Below are positions 9,218 to 19,737 of a stretch of 64,000 bases of DNA, one piece after another; within the stretch, counting starts at the first letter, position 1; the number at the start of each line of letters is the position of its first letter. Both the position numbers and the translations under genes were made by a program. This stretch comes from Branchipolynoe longqiensis (lineage: Eukaryota; Annelida; Polychaeta; Phyllodocida; Polynoidae), in the NCBI GenBank assembly GCA_030323885.1, contig CM059197.1, positions 30,766,709 through 30,830,708 on the forward strand, in the 5' to 3' direction. The notes below the pieces were generated by a model that saw only the letters and a list, made by a program, of their open reading frames with translations, ran no database searches and was not told the DNA's origin.

Positions 9218-9400
9218 TATCATCATCATCTTCATCATGCTGTCGGTCGCAATGTGACAAAGACTGCTTTCATTTCTTAACCACCGCTCTCCATTTAGCT
9301 CTCTGCTGTGAGAGTGATGTCCATGAGTCAGTATATACTATTAATGTCTCTCAGCTTCAGGTTTCTGTTGATAATATCCTTGAACCAGAGACGAGGGCGT
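9218..9400 (-). mobile_element. LINE 3' end, truncated
   Basis: On the reverse strand the sequence encodes part of the RGRPRLWF...KLRD region, continues to AAAGCAGTCTTTGTCACATT, and ends in a degenerate GATGAT tail at 9218. It matches the LINE part of the chimeric element at 22.9-23.2 kb. Confidence 0.75.
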
Positions 9401-9990
9401 CCACTCACATATACACTCACATATACACTCATATATACACTCATATACACACACTCATGCACACTACAGACATGCGCACCCGATCTCGCAGTTTTCCGTA
9501 TTGACAAAGCTATTTTCCCTATTCTTAAATGACTTTCAGTAACACATTTACAATGACAAATAAACACAAAACCACAAGCCTATTACAGTCATGTGCACCT
9601 AGGGAAAACACTGAAAGTATTCTGAAAGTCATTTTCAGTGTATTTTTCAAAGACTTTCAGTAATACTTTCAGTATTTGTACAGACGCGATCAGTAACTTT
9701 TAGTGTGATAAAAAATACACCAATTTCCGGAACAAAGGCCAAGAAACCGTATTTCTGTATTTACCCTTGCAATCCGGAAAAAAAATCCTAAAATATCCGG
9801 AAGGTGCACAGCTCTAACACTGACGTATCCACACTCACCCTTTCCTGATATGACTTTAAATATTTCTGGGACGTCAAACAGCAACAAACAAACACACTCA
9901 AACAGACACATACACACATATAAACACACACTTACATACACACACTCACACACACGCTCACATACCCGATCTGGCAAGGCTGATTAAGGA
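9401..9990. other. Unassigned DNA with an imperfect foldback and CA-rich tracts
   Basis: CTGAAAGTATTCTGAAAGTC (9611-9630) pairs with 9652-9672, with one indel, around a 21-nt loop. CACACTCACATA-rich DNA lies at 9403-9465 and 9893-9963. No coding sequence recognised. Confidence 0.5.
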
Positions 9991-10577
9991 TAGACTACAT
10001 CACGGTTCCAGCAGCACGGTGCATTGTGGGATGGGTCAGAGCAAAACAACCCCCCCAAAAGCACATGGCACATGCTAATACACTGGGTGCAGCTATGAAA
10101 TGTGCTAGTTTCAGCTCATCTCAGCTCTTGTTTGAAACCTAGAATACTAACTAAAAAGATATATATAATAAATTAAGATATTAATCTTTTATCCAGCATT
10201 GCATTTACATCAATATAATCAGCACATCTTATGCCATGATTTAGATTTAGAAAGATCTAGGCACTCAGACTAGTGTTAGAGCCATAGCCAGAGTACTCAA
10301 TGCATTGTCAATGGCAGTGAGCAATCTCCATACAGAAAAAGTAAAATATTGATAAAACCACATCACCTAGGCACAACCCGCTTGGAACACATATAGAAAA
10401 CATGTTTAACAAAAAGATTATATTAAATTTATAAGGTTAGGGTTTTGGATTGCACTTAATTTGAATAAAACTGACATTTTTCAATGCGCATATCGGCAAA
10501 CTCAATGGCCGTATGCCTTTGCTTTGCTCCCACGGCCGTTTTCAGCGCATGCGCAGTCGGAACCGTGATGTAGTCTA
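9991..10577 (+). mobile_element. TIR element B, copy 2
   Basis: Inverted ends TAGACTACATCACGGTTCC and GGAACCGTGATGTAGTCTA, flanked by TA. GCGCATGCGC (10545-10554) lies just inside the right end. The right half (about 10299-10515, GCATTGTCAATGGCAGTGAG...) is the unit that is duplicated in tandem at 61970-62381. Confidence 0.85.
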
Positions 10578-10660
10578 TTGGCTCCACGACAACATGGGGG
10601 CCCCATCCCACCCCCTCATCACCACCCCTCACCCACACACCCTCACCCACACACTTAATA
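10578..10660. other. Linker with CACCC tracts
   Basis: Begins TTGGCTCCACGACAACATG, echoed as TTGGCTCCACGAAAACATG at 11006 on the other side of the MITE-A copy. This suggests a local duplication or a larger disrupted repeat. Confidence 0.4.
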
Positions 10661-11001
10661 TTAAAGCCACACAGTCCGATGAGCATCAAATGTTCAAAAC
10701 CAAAACATACATCTAGTTTGTATTCTACATATCAAACTTAGATACTAATGTGTTTATTAATAGGAAGCATTTGTTGCCACATAGAAAGGAATACTGAGTC
10801 TATTTAATAGAACCTATTACTGCAGAAGCCTATGCTTGCTAAAATTAATTTAGCATGTTTGCATTACAAATACCATAAAAGTTAGCCATTCAAAATAAAA
10901 GTTACTTCAAATTAAAGTAAGGTAGATTATAACAATCAATTTAATATATTTATCAGAATAAAATGACAAAAACGCAAAACCATCTGACTATGCAACTTTA
11001 A
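10661..11001 (+). mobile_element. MITE-A, complete but diverged
   Basis: TTAA at 10661-10664 and 10998-11001; ends AGCCACACAGTCCGATG and CATCTGACTATGCAACT. A deletion removes the GTGTCAGAGTTTTGGC landmark. Confidence 0.85.
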
Positions 11002-11138
11002 GGATTGGCTCCACGAAAACATGCCCCCCCCCTATTCCATCCCCTCCCTCCCCCACCCCACGTGACATTAATCTTATCAACAATCTGTCGGCTGCCCATC
11101 TAAAACGCAACAAAAGCGAGGATATATATATATTTGTG

Positions 11139-11375
11139 GTGTTCTCTGTGGCGGAGTGGTTAGAGTGTCTGACTTTTTTCTAGGTCAGACTCCTAATCTG
11201 AAGGTTGGTGGTTCGATTCCCGGTGCCCCCCCCCCCCACCCTCTGCCAATTTGGATTTTCACCACCGTGTATAACTTACAGCGTCATCAAAGGCCAGTTG
11301 CTCTCATACCATGTCTATGTGGTGTGGAAGGTTAAAAAGTGTAGGCTCGGGCTTTCTATCGACAAACTGTCTAAT
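11139..11375 (+). mobile_element. SINE-2, copy 2, 3' truncated
   Basis: The same head as 8752 (GTGGCGGAGTGGTTAGAGTG, GGTTCGATTCCCGG) and body, with a C run expanded at the head-body junction (11226-11238). Homology stops near CTTTCTATCGAC. Confidence 0.8.
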
Positions 11376-11885
11376 GGTGAAAACAAGTCTATTCAGACTT
11401 ATCCATGATAGGCAGTATAAATCTTCAAGAAAAAGGATAGGCGTGTATGTGTTGCTATATTTCGCAGGGTGCCCCCCCCCCCCCACACACACACACTGCC
11501 CCCCCCCCTCCACCTGGCCCGGCGTGTAATGTGTAATACATACAAGGCCACACACGTTGCACCCAGCTGTCTGCGTGCATGCGCCCAGTGATGCTTGATG
11601 AAGTGTACGCGGGCTGACTGCCAATTCTACCTACTTAGTGCCATGTTGTGTATTTTCAATCAATACAGCGCTGGGCCTCCTGAGACTTGCTTTATTGCCT
11701 ACGAACATGGGTGGTGACCAAGGCATGTATTACTGACAAATCATCGATGTTTCACAGCCCCCCCCCCCACACCACACGAGAAATGTTAATGATGATGGCT
11801 ATATGTCAGGCGGACTATGTACATATACTCCATATATATACATAGATGTTGCAAAGACGAAAACCCCGAACAACCAATTATAATA

Positions 11886-11900
<15 letters not shown>
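11376..11900. other. Unassigned DNA with C tracts
   Basis: C runs at about 11471-11485, 11502-11511 and 11758-11768; no coding sequence recognised. Confidence 0.4.
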
Positions 11901-11917
<17 letters not shown>

Positions 11918-11918
<1 letters not shown>

Positions 11919-12169
11919 GAGACTGTCTCAAAAGGTGCTAAGCAATATTGGAAAAAACTTTGTCCATAGTAACGATCAACACACTATCTACTTATGCATT
12001 TGCTCAGGATAAACTGATTTGTTTTTACATGGTGTTTCATAATCCCAATAGAATACATATTGATTTGAAGCAAATGTCCTTGTGTTTTCAGTGTAACCGT
12101 TTCTGTGCTGTTTTGTGTCAATCGTTACAATGGACAAAAACACGAAGAGTCAGCACCTTTTGAGACAGG

Positions 12170-12173
<4 letters not shown>
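11918..12173 (+). mobile_element. Mariner-type MITE J
   Basis: Inverted ends TGAGACTGTCTCAAAAGGTG and, at the right, CACCTTTTGAGACAGGCTCA are flanked by TA on both sides. The flanking TA is expanded to long TA microsatellites (11901-11917, 12174-12211). Single copy in the window; 256 bp, no coding capacity. Confidence 0.75.
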
Positions 12174-12214
<41 letters not shown>

Positions 12215-12938
12215 CAACTGACACTGGTCAACATCTGGTTGAGGAGAGGTGGGCCGAGATGGCACCACCGGCACAGTGTTGCGTCTTAACGGAGTATAAC
12301 AATAATCATAATAATATTAATAAGTAATATTCCCTTCCATATTTTTATTCTTGCACAATACATTATACATCATATATACATATAACATATATATATTTAT
12401 ATATATATATATTTGACTATGAGCGGTTGTGGCTGTGTCACTGTCAGTAAATGTCCCTGCAATTACTCGGGCACGCACAAATTCTCACCGCTTGAATATG
12501 CTAAGTTGGTGGCTGATCTCTGGTTTGTAAACATCCAGCAATCGTCTGGTGGCAAAGCACAAAAGAACATTCGCAACTATTGTTGACTTAAGCTAAGATT
12601 CCATATACACGGTATGCGGCATGCCATTCACATTCGCACCGATTGGTCCATTGAGCGATCCACTTTGCCATCCATGCATTCACATTCGCAACCGGACATG
12701 GAGAAGCATCACTGTGCATTTACATGCTTTTCCATTTTTGTTGGCATTCGCATACCACATACCGCATACCCCATGGCATTTTGATGTTGTGTATACATGA
12801 GCCGCACAGACGCTGAATTGATGTGCAGATCATTCCGGTGCGCATGCCTGCGATGATGTGAGCAGATTATAGTTTATAAACTCTGCACAATATAAGCATC
12901 TTCATCAGACCGATCGCGTCGGTTGGTTGGTTGGTTGG
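12174..12938. other. Unassigned DNA with TA tracts
   Basis: TA-rich tract at 12360-12415. GCATTCGCATACC-like words (12600-12790) resemble the GCATTACGCATTACG tract at 45.6-45.8 kb and may mark an eroded transposon. A GGTTGGTT run at 12921-12938 leads into the next SINE-1. Confidence 0.4.
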
Positions 12939-13261
12939 GTTTGGGAGTTTTACTTCCTGGCAACATCTACGGTCAGTTCAGGATGGGTACCGACTTGTGA
13001 CAGTGCACATTCATGGTGACTTTATAATGCTTCCCCAATGGGAAATCAGGCCATGGGTACCATGACCTGATATCCCACTCAGTCACATTATCCTGTCACT
13101 GAGCCAACCAGTCCTTGCACTATCATAATAATGCCAAGCGCGGGACTAGGAAGCGACAAGTATACATTTTAAAGGCATTGGTTTGACTCGACCAGGGTTC
13201 GAATCCCACGATCTACCAAAACGGGAGACGGACTCTCTACTCATTTTGCCATCCCGTTTGG
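12939..13261 (-). mobile_element. SINE-1, near full length
   Basis: Reverse-strand head with long variable loop (CGGGATGGCAAAATGAG... to GGTTCGAACCCTGGTC in altered form); the tail starts TTGGGAGTTTTACTTCC at the left. Confidence 0.9.
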
Positions 13262-13432
13262 TCCCAATCGCGTCGGAGGGTGGCGGCGACGTGCCGCCGC
13301 GGAATACACGTCCACGATATTCTTTTACCTGTTTCGCCTTTAATGCTATCAAAATGAAGTGCTGTGGTCTACACAGACCTCTCACGTCTCAGGCAATGAG
13401 ACACATATACAGGTGGGTGTGGATAGGGTGAT

Positions 13433-14084
13433 GGTTGTTGGAGTTTTATACCCTTGCAACATCTAAGGTCATATCAGGATGGGCACCAACTTGTGACAGT
13501 GCGCACTCATGGTGACTTTATCGTGCTGCCCCACTGGGAAATTAGGCCGCTGGCACCATGGCCCGATATCCCACTCAGTCACATTATCCTGACACTGAGC
13601 TAACCAGTGCTTGCCCTATCCTATTAATGCCAAGTGCCAGGCTAGGTATCGACAAGTATCAATTTGATAAGTCATCAGTTTGACTTGATTGGGAACCAAA
13701 CTCCCGATCTTCCACATGCGATGTTTGTTTGTTTGTTGTTGTTTTACGTCCTATCAACATCTAAGGTCATATCAGGATGGGTACCGACTTGTGACAGTGC
13801 GCACTCATGGCAACTTTATAGTGCTGCTCCACTGGAAGACAAGGCCACCAGCACCATGACCTGATATCCTACTCAGTCACATTATCCTGACACTGAGCCA
13901 ATCAGTCCTTGCCCTATCCTAATAATACTGAGCGCCAGGCTAGGAAACGACAAGTATCAATTTTTAAGTCATTGGTTTGACTCGACCAGTGTTTGAACCC
14001 ACGACCCCACGATCTACCAATACGGGAGACGGACGCTCTAACTCATTCGGCCGTCTCCCGCATGCGAAGTCTGCACCCAAAACA
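13433..14084 (-). mobile_element. SINE-1 inserted in F3 and itself interrupted
   Basis: Flanked by a perfect 12-bp duplication GGATAGGGTGAT (13421-13432, 14085-14096). Its own tRNA-like head is split by another SINE-1 at 13722-14060. Confidence 0.88.
13722..14060 (-). mobile_element. SINE-1 nested inside a SINE-1 head
   Basis: Flanked by CATGCGA (13715-13721, 14061-14067), part of the host SINE head. Complete, with the long-variable-loop head (GACGGCCGAATGAGTTAGAG on the reverse strand) and tail GTTTGTTTGTTGTTG. Confidence 0.88.
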
Positions 14085-14374
14085 GGATAGGGTGATTGAA
14101 TCAGGGAGCCTAGATGATGTAATGGTTAGCACACTAGGTCGGAATGCAAGAGATGTGGGTCCGATACCTACTCTAGGTGCAATATTTGCCATTTTCATCA
14201 CTACCATGACACTGGTATATCGTGACCAGGATCCTGTACAATCTATGCGTTCTATGGTTGTTGAACCTACTCTGTGTATATGTACTGAAATTGCATTGTC
14301 TGTATGTATATAATTGTAAGCATGGAACAACTTATGGATGGATGTAAATCATTTGAAAGACTTACAATTCCAGG

Positions 14375-14570
14375 GAGATGAATGTAGTAGTCTGCATTGA
14401 CCTCTCAGGCAAGGAGTCACATAGACAGGTGGGCATGAATAGGGTGGTGGCATCGGGTGGTGCCACACTAGCTCGAAATGAAAGAGATGTGAATGCGCGA
14501 TATTTTCCATTTTCATCACCCCCCTCATGACAAAAGCAAGGAGAATCCGATAAGTGTGCGGTGGCACTGC
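14375..14570 (+). mobile_element. SINE-like family F3, copy 2
   Basis: Shares CATTGACCTCTCAGGCAAGG, GACAGGTGGGCATGAATAGG, a degenerate tRNA-like stretch and TATTTTCCATTTTCATCAC with copy 1. Confidence 0.55.
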
Positions 14571-14754
14571 ACTCAGCCACTCAATCCCCGACTCCAAGCG
14601 GCACTCATACTGATTGAACCGACTCACCTCGTCACATTTCCCTACCGTCCCAAATGAGATTGATTAATCTAGGTACATCTGTGGTCTGTGATCATCCGTG
14701 AGCTGGATATGCTCATTGTTTGAACCGAAGTACATCCCTCTCCCTTGATTACAA

Positions 14755-15591
14755 AATCTAGGATCAATGACTACTATCTACGATCAATGACTACGATCTA
14801 CGATCAATGACTACGATTTACAATCTATGACTACGACCTCATCATCATCATGCTGTCAGTTGCGATGTGACAAAGACTGCTTTCATTACTTGACTGCAGC
14901 TCTCCATTTAGCTCTCTGCTGTGAGAGTGATGTCCATGAGTCGGTCTTAATGTCTCTCAGCTTCAGGTTTCTCTTGATGGTATCCTTGAACTGGAGATGA
15001 GGGCACCCTCTCTTTCTGTAATCAGAAGACAGTTGAGAGTAGAGGATCATATTTCATGAAAGCTGCCTGCAAAAGTGTTGAAGTGCTGCTGGCTTTTGCA
15101 AGTTACCAGCGGTACTCTCTCGGGGAGCAAATAGAGGTTTCACACCAGCAAGAACATGTCCAGACAGGTGCAAAACTATTTGTCCTTGCAGTGGCTGGTC
15201 GGGAGATGTTGGGAGTTCCATACATCAACCGCCCTTGATACTGCCACAGTGACATGGTTTTCTGTTCAGGGTTTGCTCCCTTAGCCTTCGGTTCTGTCAA
15301 GAACCTGTACCACAAGGCAGTAGTTTACAACTCTGCAGGTCAGGGGCGTCAAACTCGCTGAGGTATTGCAATACCTGCATACCGACTACGACTTATGACA
15401 ACGATATCTGACTGCAATCTATGACTGCGATCTACGACTTCGATATACGACTACGATATACAACTACAATCTGTGACTGTGATCTATGACTACGATCTAC
15501 GACTGCGATCTACGACTGCGATCTACGACTGCGATCTACGACTGCGATCTACGACTGCGATCTACGACTACGATCTACGACTACGACCTAG
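14755..15591. repeat. 13-bp minisatellite GACTGCGATCTAC, split
   Basis: Units of GACTACGATCTAC or GACTGCGATCTAC occupy 14755-14837 and 15384-15591; the most regular part is at about 15495-15575. A chimeric retroposon interrupts the array. Confidence 0.88.
14838..15383 (-). mobile_element. Chimeric retroposon, copy 2
   Basis: Flanked by GACTACGAC (14829-14837, 15384-15392), which is also a satellite word. On the reverse strand the constant module (GGTATGCAGGTATTGC to TTCATGAAA) is joined to the LINE at the codons just before YSQLSS (about 15050), a different breakpoint from the other copies. The LINE then runs to its GATGAT tail at 14838. The forward strand of the module is open for 60 codons (15056-15238, ending YINRP). 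Confidence 0.85.
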
Positions 15592-15662
15592 GAAGCTAGA
15601 GACCGATGTGAAATGAGTATTCACATATGTGCATGTATTTGCACACACACTACTGACCGGGC

Positions 15663-16017
15663 TTAAAGCTGCATAGTCCGATGAAGTGTCAAATTTTCAA
15701 AACCAAAATAATTATTTAGATTTAATTCTACATATCTAACTTACATACTGATGCACTTATTAAGCATTTGTTTCTGCGTAGAAGGCAATACTGAGTCAAT
15801 TTAACATAACATGTTACTGCAGAAGTCTATGGTGTCAGAGATTTGGCAAGCTTGCCAAAACTAATTTTACATGTTTGCACTCAAAATATCTAACAAGTTT
15901 ACCATTTAAAATAAAAGTAACCTTGAACTAATGTAAAGTAGATACTAGTGATCGATCTAATATATTTATCTCAGAAAAAATACAGAAATGCAAAACCATA
16001 GGACTATGCAACTTTAA
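15663..16017 (+). mobile_element. MITE-A, complete
   Basis: TTAA at 15663-15666 and 16014-16017; ends AGCTGCATAGTCCGATGAAG and ATAGGACTATGCAACT. Confidence 0.92.
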
Positions 16018-16680
16018 TAGAGGCGAATCATGATAAGACTTCCTGTCTATACACTAGTGGCATTAATTAAGCGTGCAACATTTACATCATTAAATTTGAG
16101 CAACTATTGTTGCTACACCATGCTCGCTCAGCATTTTTAATGTTTTTTCTTGCACTGTTGATGCCAGACACCGACAGGCATCTGGGACATTAGAAATCAT
16201 AAACACACAATTTGGGGAAACTAGAAAATGAGACACCTGAATTAGTTGTTTTTCTGTGAGAGTGATTTAGTCTTGGACGAGGAGCAGCGCAGACACACAG
16301 ACACACAGACACACACAAACACAGGTCTACACATTGAGTTGGTTACTTCTCTCCCAGATTCCACTACACCTCCAGCACCGAATTGCTCTAACACTCTGAC
16401 TACATGTTTATTGGTGGGATGTTCGTGTAGGGCTGATTGCCCCAGAACTCCCCCTCCCCCACCCCCACCAACACCACCTCACCTACCCCACCCACCCCAG
16501 GTGCTTGATAGAGGTCTGCGCACACTAGGCTGATTAGGCCTGCCCTCCCCATCTCATTCCACCCCACCACCCCCTCCCCTCCCACCCACCACCTTCCACC
16601 CCGCGCTCTGACCCTGAGCACCCTCAGACGGAGCTGCGCAGCTACAACATGTCCTATCCACCTTAATCAGCAAGCTGCGT
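16018..16680. other. Unassigned DNA with C-rich tracts
   Basis: ACACACAGAC tract at 16291-16320; CCACCCC-rich DNA at 16445-16600. No coding sequence recognised. Confidence 0.4.
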
Positions 16681-17085
16681 ACAGGGGCGCCACTTGTGAC
16701 CTAATATAAATACAAGTATAGGCATATATAAAGAAATAGATACCAAAATATGTAAATAAATAAATGTATAGATATATAAAAATATAATAGATAAATGTAT
16801 AAAAATATATTATTACATAAGTACATAAATATATAAATGGATATACAGATATACAGACATAAATATATACAGACATAAATATACAAATATATAAATACAT
16901 AAGTACATACATATAATATATATAATATATAAATACATAAGTACATAAATATAATATATATATAATATATAAATATATATGTGTGTGTGCAGAGTTAATA
17001 ATATATATCTGTGTGTCTGTGTGTAGAGTAAATGTATATATATATATATACAAATATGTGTGTGTGTCTGTGTGTATATAATCAA
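16681..17085. repeat. AT-rich TATAAATACATA low-complexity tract
   Basis: Degenerate TATAAATA and TACATAAATA units with GTGTGTCTGTGTG islands (16980-17020, 17057-17072). Reverse-strand frames of up to 140 codons are tyrosine/isoleucine-rich translations of this tract. Confidence 0.88.
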
Positions 17086-17287
17086 CCATCGTTAATTAGG
17101 AATATTTTGTTCCCAGCACCCAATCTCAGATTAGCAACATTGCTGGATAAACATCCTGTCAGATCACTGGGATTAATTGAAATTGGGGAAATCTGTTCTA
17201 TGGATATTTAATCAAATATCTCTATTTCCACAATAACAAGGATCGGACTAACACTGCGTCACTGTGTATATATTTATTCGTTAAGCC

Positions 17288-17336
17288 TCTTTGTTTGCTG
17301 TTTTACGTCCTAGCAACATCTAAGGTCATATCAGCA
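17288..17336 (-). mobile_element. SINE-1 3' fragment
   Basis: TTTTACGTCCTAGCAACATC...GGTCATATCAG, then unrelated DNA. Confidence 0.75.
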
Positions 17337-17470
17337 CAACTAAATACTCACACAGGCTTCATTCTGCTCGCCCAGCACCACACACACACAAGTCAACTGG
17401 GGATTTACTCAACCAGCAGTCACAGTCGCTGCCAGTGTCAGACCCAAAACGCACTGGTCTGAACGGTAAT

Positions 17471-18136
17471 GGTTGGTTCTTGGAGTTTTACGTCCTGGCA
17501 ACATCTAAGACCATATCAGGATGGGTACCGACTTGCGACAGTGCACACTCATGGTGGCTTTCTAGTGCTGCCCTAATGGGAAATCAGGCCACCAGTACCA
17601 TGACTCGATATCCCACTCAGTCACATTATCCTGACACTGAGCTAACCAGTCCTTACCCTATCCTATTAATGCCGAGGGCCTAGCTAGGAAGCAACATGCA
17701 TCAATTTTAAAGTCAGTGGTTTGACTCGACCCAGGCCCAAACTCTACCGATTAGGCTGTTGTTTTTGTTTTACGTCCTAGCAAAATCTAATGTCATATCA
17801 GGATGGGTACCGACTTGTGACAGTGCACACTCAAGGCAACTTTATAGTGCTGCCCCACTGGGAGACCAGGCCACCAGCACCATGACCTGATATCCCACCC
17901 AGTCACATTATCCTGACACTGAACCAACCAGTCCTTGCCCTATCCTAATAATGCCGAGCGCCTTGCTAGGAAGCGACAAGTATCAATTTTTAAGTCATTG
18001 GTTTGAATCGACCCCCCTTTGAACCCACGATCCCACGCTCTACCAACACGGGAGACGGACATTCTAACTCATTCGGCCATCCCGTCTGCTTGGATTAGGC
18101 CACCATGGATTAGGCCACCACCTCCGGTGAGTGAGC
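17471..18136 (-). mobile_element. SINE-1 interrupted in its head
   Basis: The tail begins GGTTCTTGGAGTTTTACG. The head is split at GATTAGGC by the next copy. The remaining head lies beyond 18093 and repeats GGATTAGGCCACCA twice. Confidence 0.85.
17757..18092 (-). mobile_element. SINE-1 nested in a SINE-1 head
   Basis: Flanked by GATTAGGC (17749-17756, 18093-18100). Complete, with the CAGACGGGATGGCCGAATG head on the reverse strand. Confidence 0.88.
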
Positions 18137-18974
18137 GCTAATGAAGCGCGCCATGTTAATTGTCTCCACAGGCTGGGTGCTGGGCTACATCACAGTACCA
18201 TGCCGCCTTTAAAACCAATATATTTCTTTGCACCTGACGCCCCATGATGTTCTCTGGGCCCAGGTCACTCATCAAGGACCACTCACGTCTACCTTCACTG
18301 CCCAACCGGAAGTGGCGTGGGATGAAACCAGCCGAGTACCAGATTAGTTTATTCTGCTCCAGGAGCGGGACGCTGGTCACACCAAGGACATGTGTGCTAA
18401 TTCAGCCGGGGTTGGGTGAGTGGTTGGGTGGGTGGGGAGGTTGTTGGGTGGGTGGGTGGGTGGGGGGTGTTGATTGTCACAAAGACTCGCCTAAGTGTTG
18501 TATAATTTATTATATGAGTACATTGTATTATCAAAGACAATGTCCGACAAGACGCGCCACTCAAAGCCTTCATATAAGAATTCCTGAAATAATCACATCA
18601 TGGAGACCAGCTAGATAAGCATCGCTTTTCTGGGATCCTTTCTGTCTGTAAGGAATTTGGATGCATTTATTGTATCACCTTAGTTTATTGTAAACATACC
18701 TTGCAGAGAGTTAAAATAAAAGAATTGAATTGAATTGATTGAATTATGTAGTGGCGCCATCTCATGGCAAACAAGGTGTGCATTAAATGGCAATTAAAAT
18801 GTTACATTTACAGAATGTATATCTCCCGCTCGTCTTGTATATTAGTTGTATTTCTTCACAAATTTAGTGGTCATTTTTTTTTAATGCACCATAAATAATG
18901 ACATTGTTTTCATAATTAATATTGGGAGATAATGCACTATAATTGCTATACAAGGTGTTTGATGGTACAGCAAT
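18137..18974. other. Unassigned DNA with a GGTGGGTG tract
   Basis: GGTGGGTGGGTGG tract at 18413-18470. The remainder holds no recognised repeat or gene. Confidence 0.4.
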
Positions 18975-19737
18975 CAGGGGCCATATGCAGGAGTCAGTGT
19001 TACCGAGCCAAAACGCATTTAGATGGGATTTCTGGTTTAGCGCCGAAAAGTTGGTATGCATGGAGCAGTGCTAGGCCTAACACCACGCGTTTAAGGTCCG
19101 CGATACTAACCCCGTTTCATATGACGTTTACGGGCCGTGTTAGCCTAAGCTTGTCGCCTAATCTATTGAATGCGATCATATTTAACAGAATTACATACGC
19201 AATAAGTGAAATTTGATCAATTTAACCCTAAATTCGAACAGTTATTAAGGCTACCGCCGCATTGCTGGCGATATTAATAGTGTCGAATCGACGAATGTAA
19301 AGTAAACAAATCGCCGCCGTCACGACCGCCGCGTCGACGTCGACATCCATACTGGCCGACGTCTACGCATTGGTGGCAATGTATTAGCGATTTGTTTACT
19401 TTATGGTCGTCGATTCGAAAATATAAATATTAATATCGCCGCCGTTACGGAGGCAGCGTTAATATTGCTTCGAATTTAGGGTTAATTTCCTCAAAGGTCA
19501 CTTATTACGTATTTAATTCTGTTAAATATGATAGCATTTAATAGATTTAAGCCTAATATATGGGTACAGACGCAGAGGGATTTCCCAAATCTATAAATAA
19601 ATTCAGGTTTAGCTAAAATGAAAGTGTTACGCGCTCCTGCATACGACTTGACACAGTTCCCGACGTCGGTGAAAGCTAAACGGTAAAAGGCTCTAACACC
19701 AAACCCCGCTAACACTGACTCCTGCATATGGCCCCTG
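18975..19737 (+). mobile_element. TIR element G1 with CG-rich palindromic centre
   Basis: A perfect 28-bp inverted repeat, beginning CAGGGGCCATATGCAGG, lies at 18975-19002 and 19710-19737. The interior (GAATGCGATCATATTTAACA, GGGATTTCCCAAATC) is shared with G2 (38679) and partly with G3 (61187). The centre is CG-dense and partly palindromic (GTCGAATCGACGAATG; GATTTGTTTACTTTA on both arms). No clear target duplication. Confidence 0.8.

Larger units (their letters stand above)
13355..14330 (+). mobile_element. SINE-like family F3, copy 1, interrupted
   Basis: The left part (TCTACACAGACCTCTCACG... to GGATAGGGTGAT, 13355-13432) resumes at 14085 after a nested SINE pair. A tRNA-like stretch, GATGATGTAATGGTTAGCAC...GTGGGTCCGATACC (14113-14168), follows, then a body with ATTTGCCATTTTCATCAC. 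A second copy at 14375-14570 shares these landmarks. Classification as a third SINE family is inference. Confidence 0.6.
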
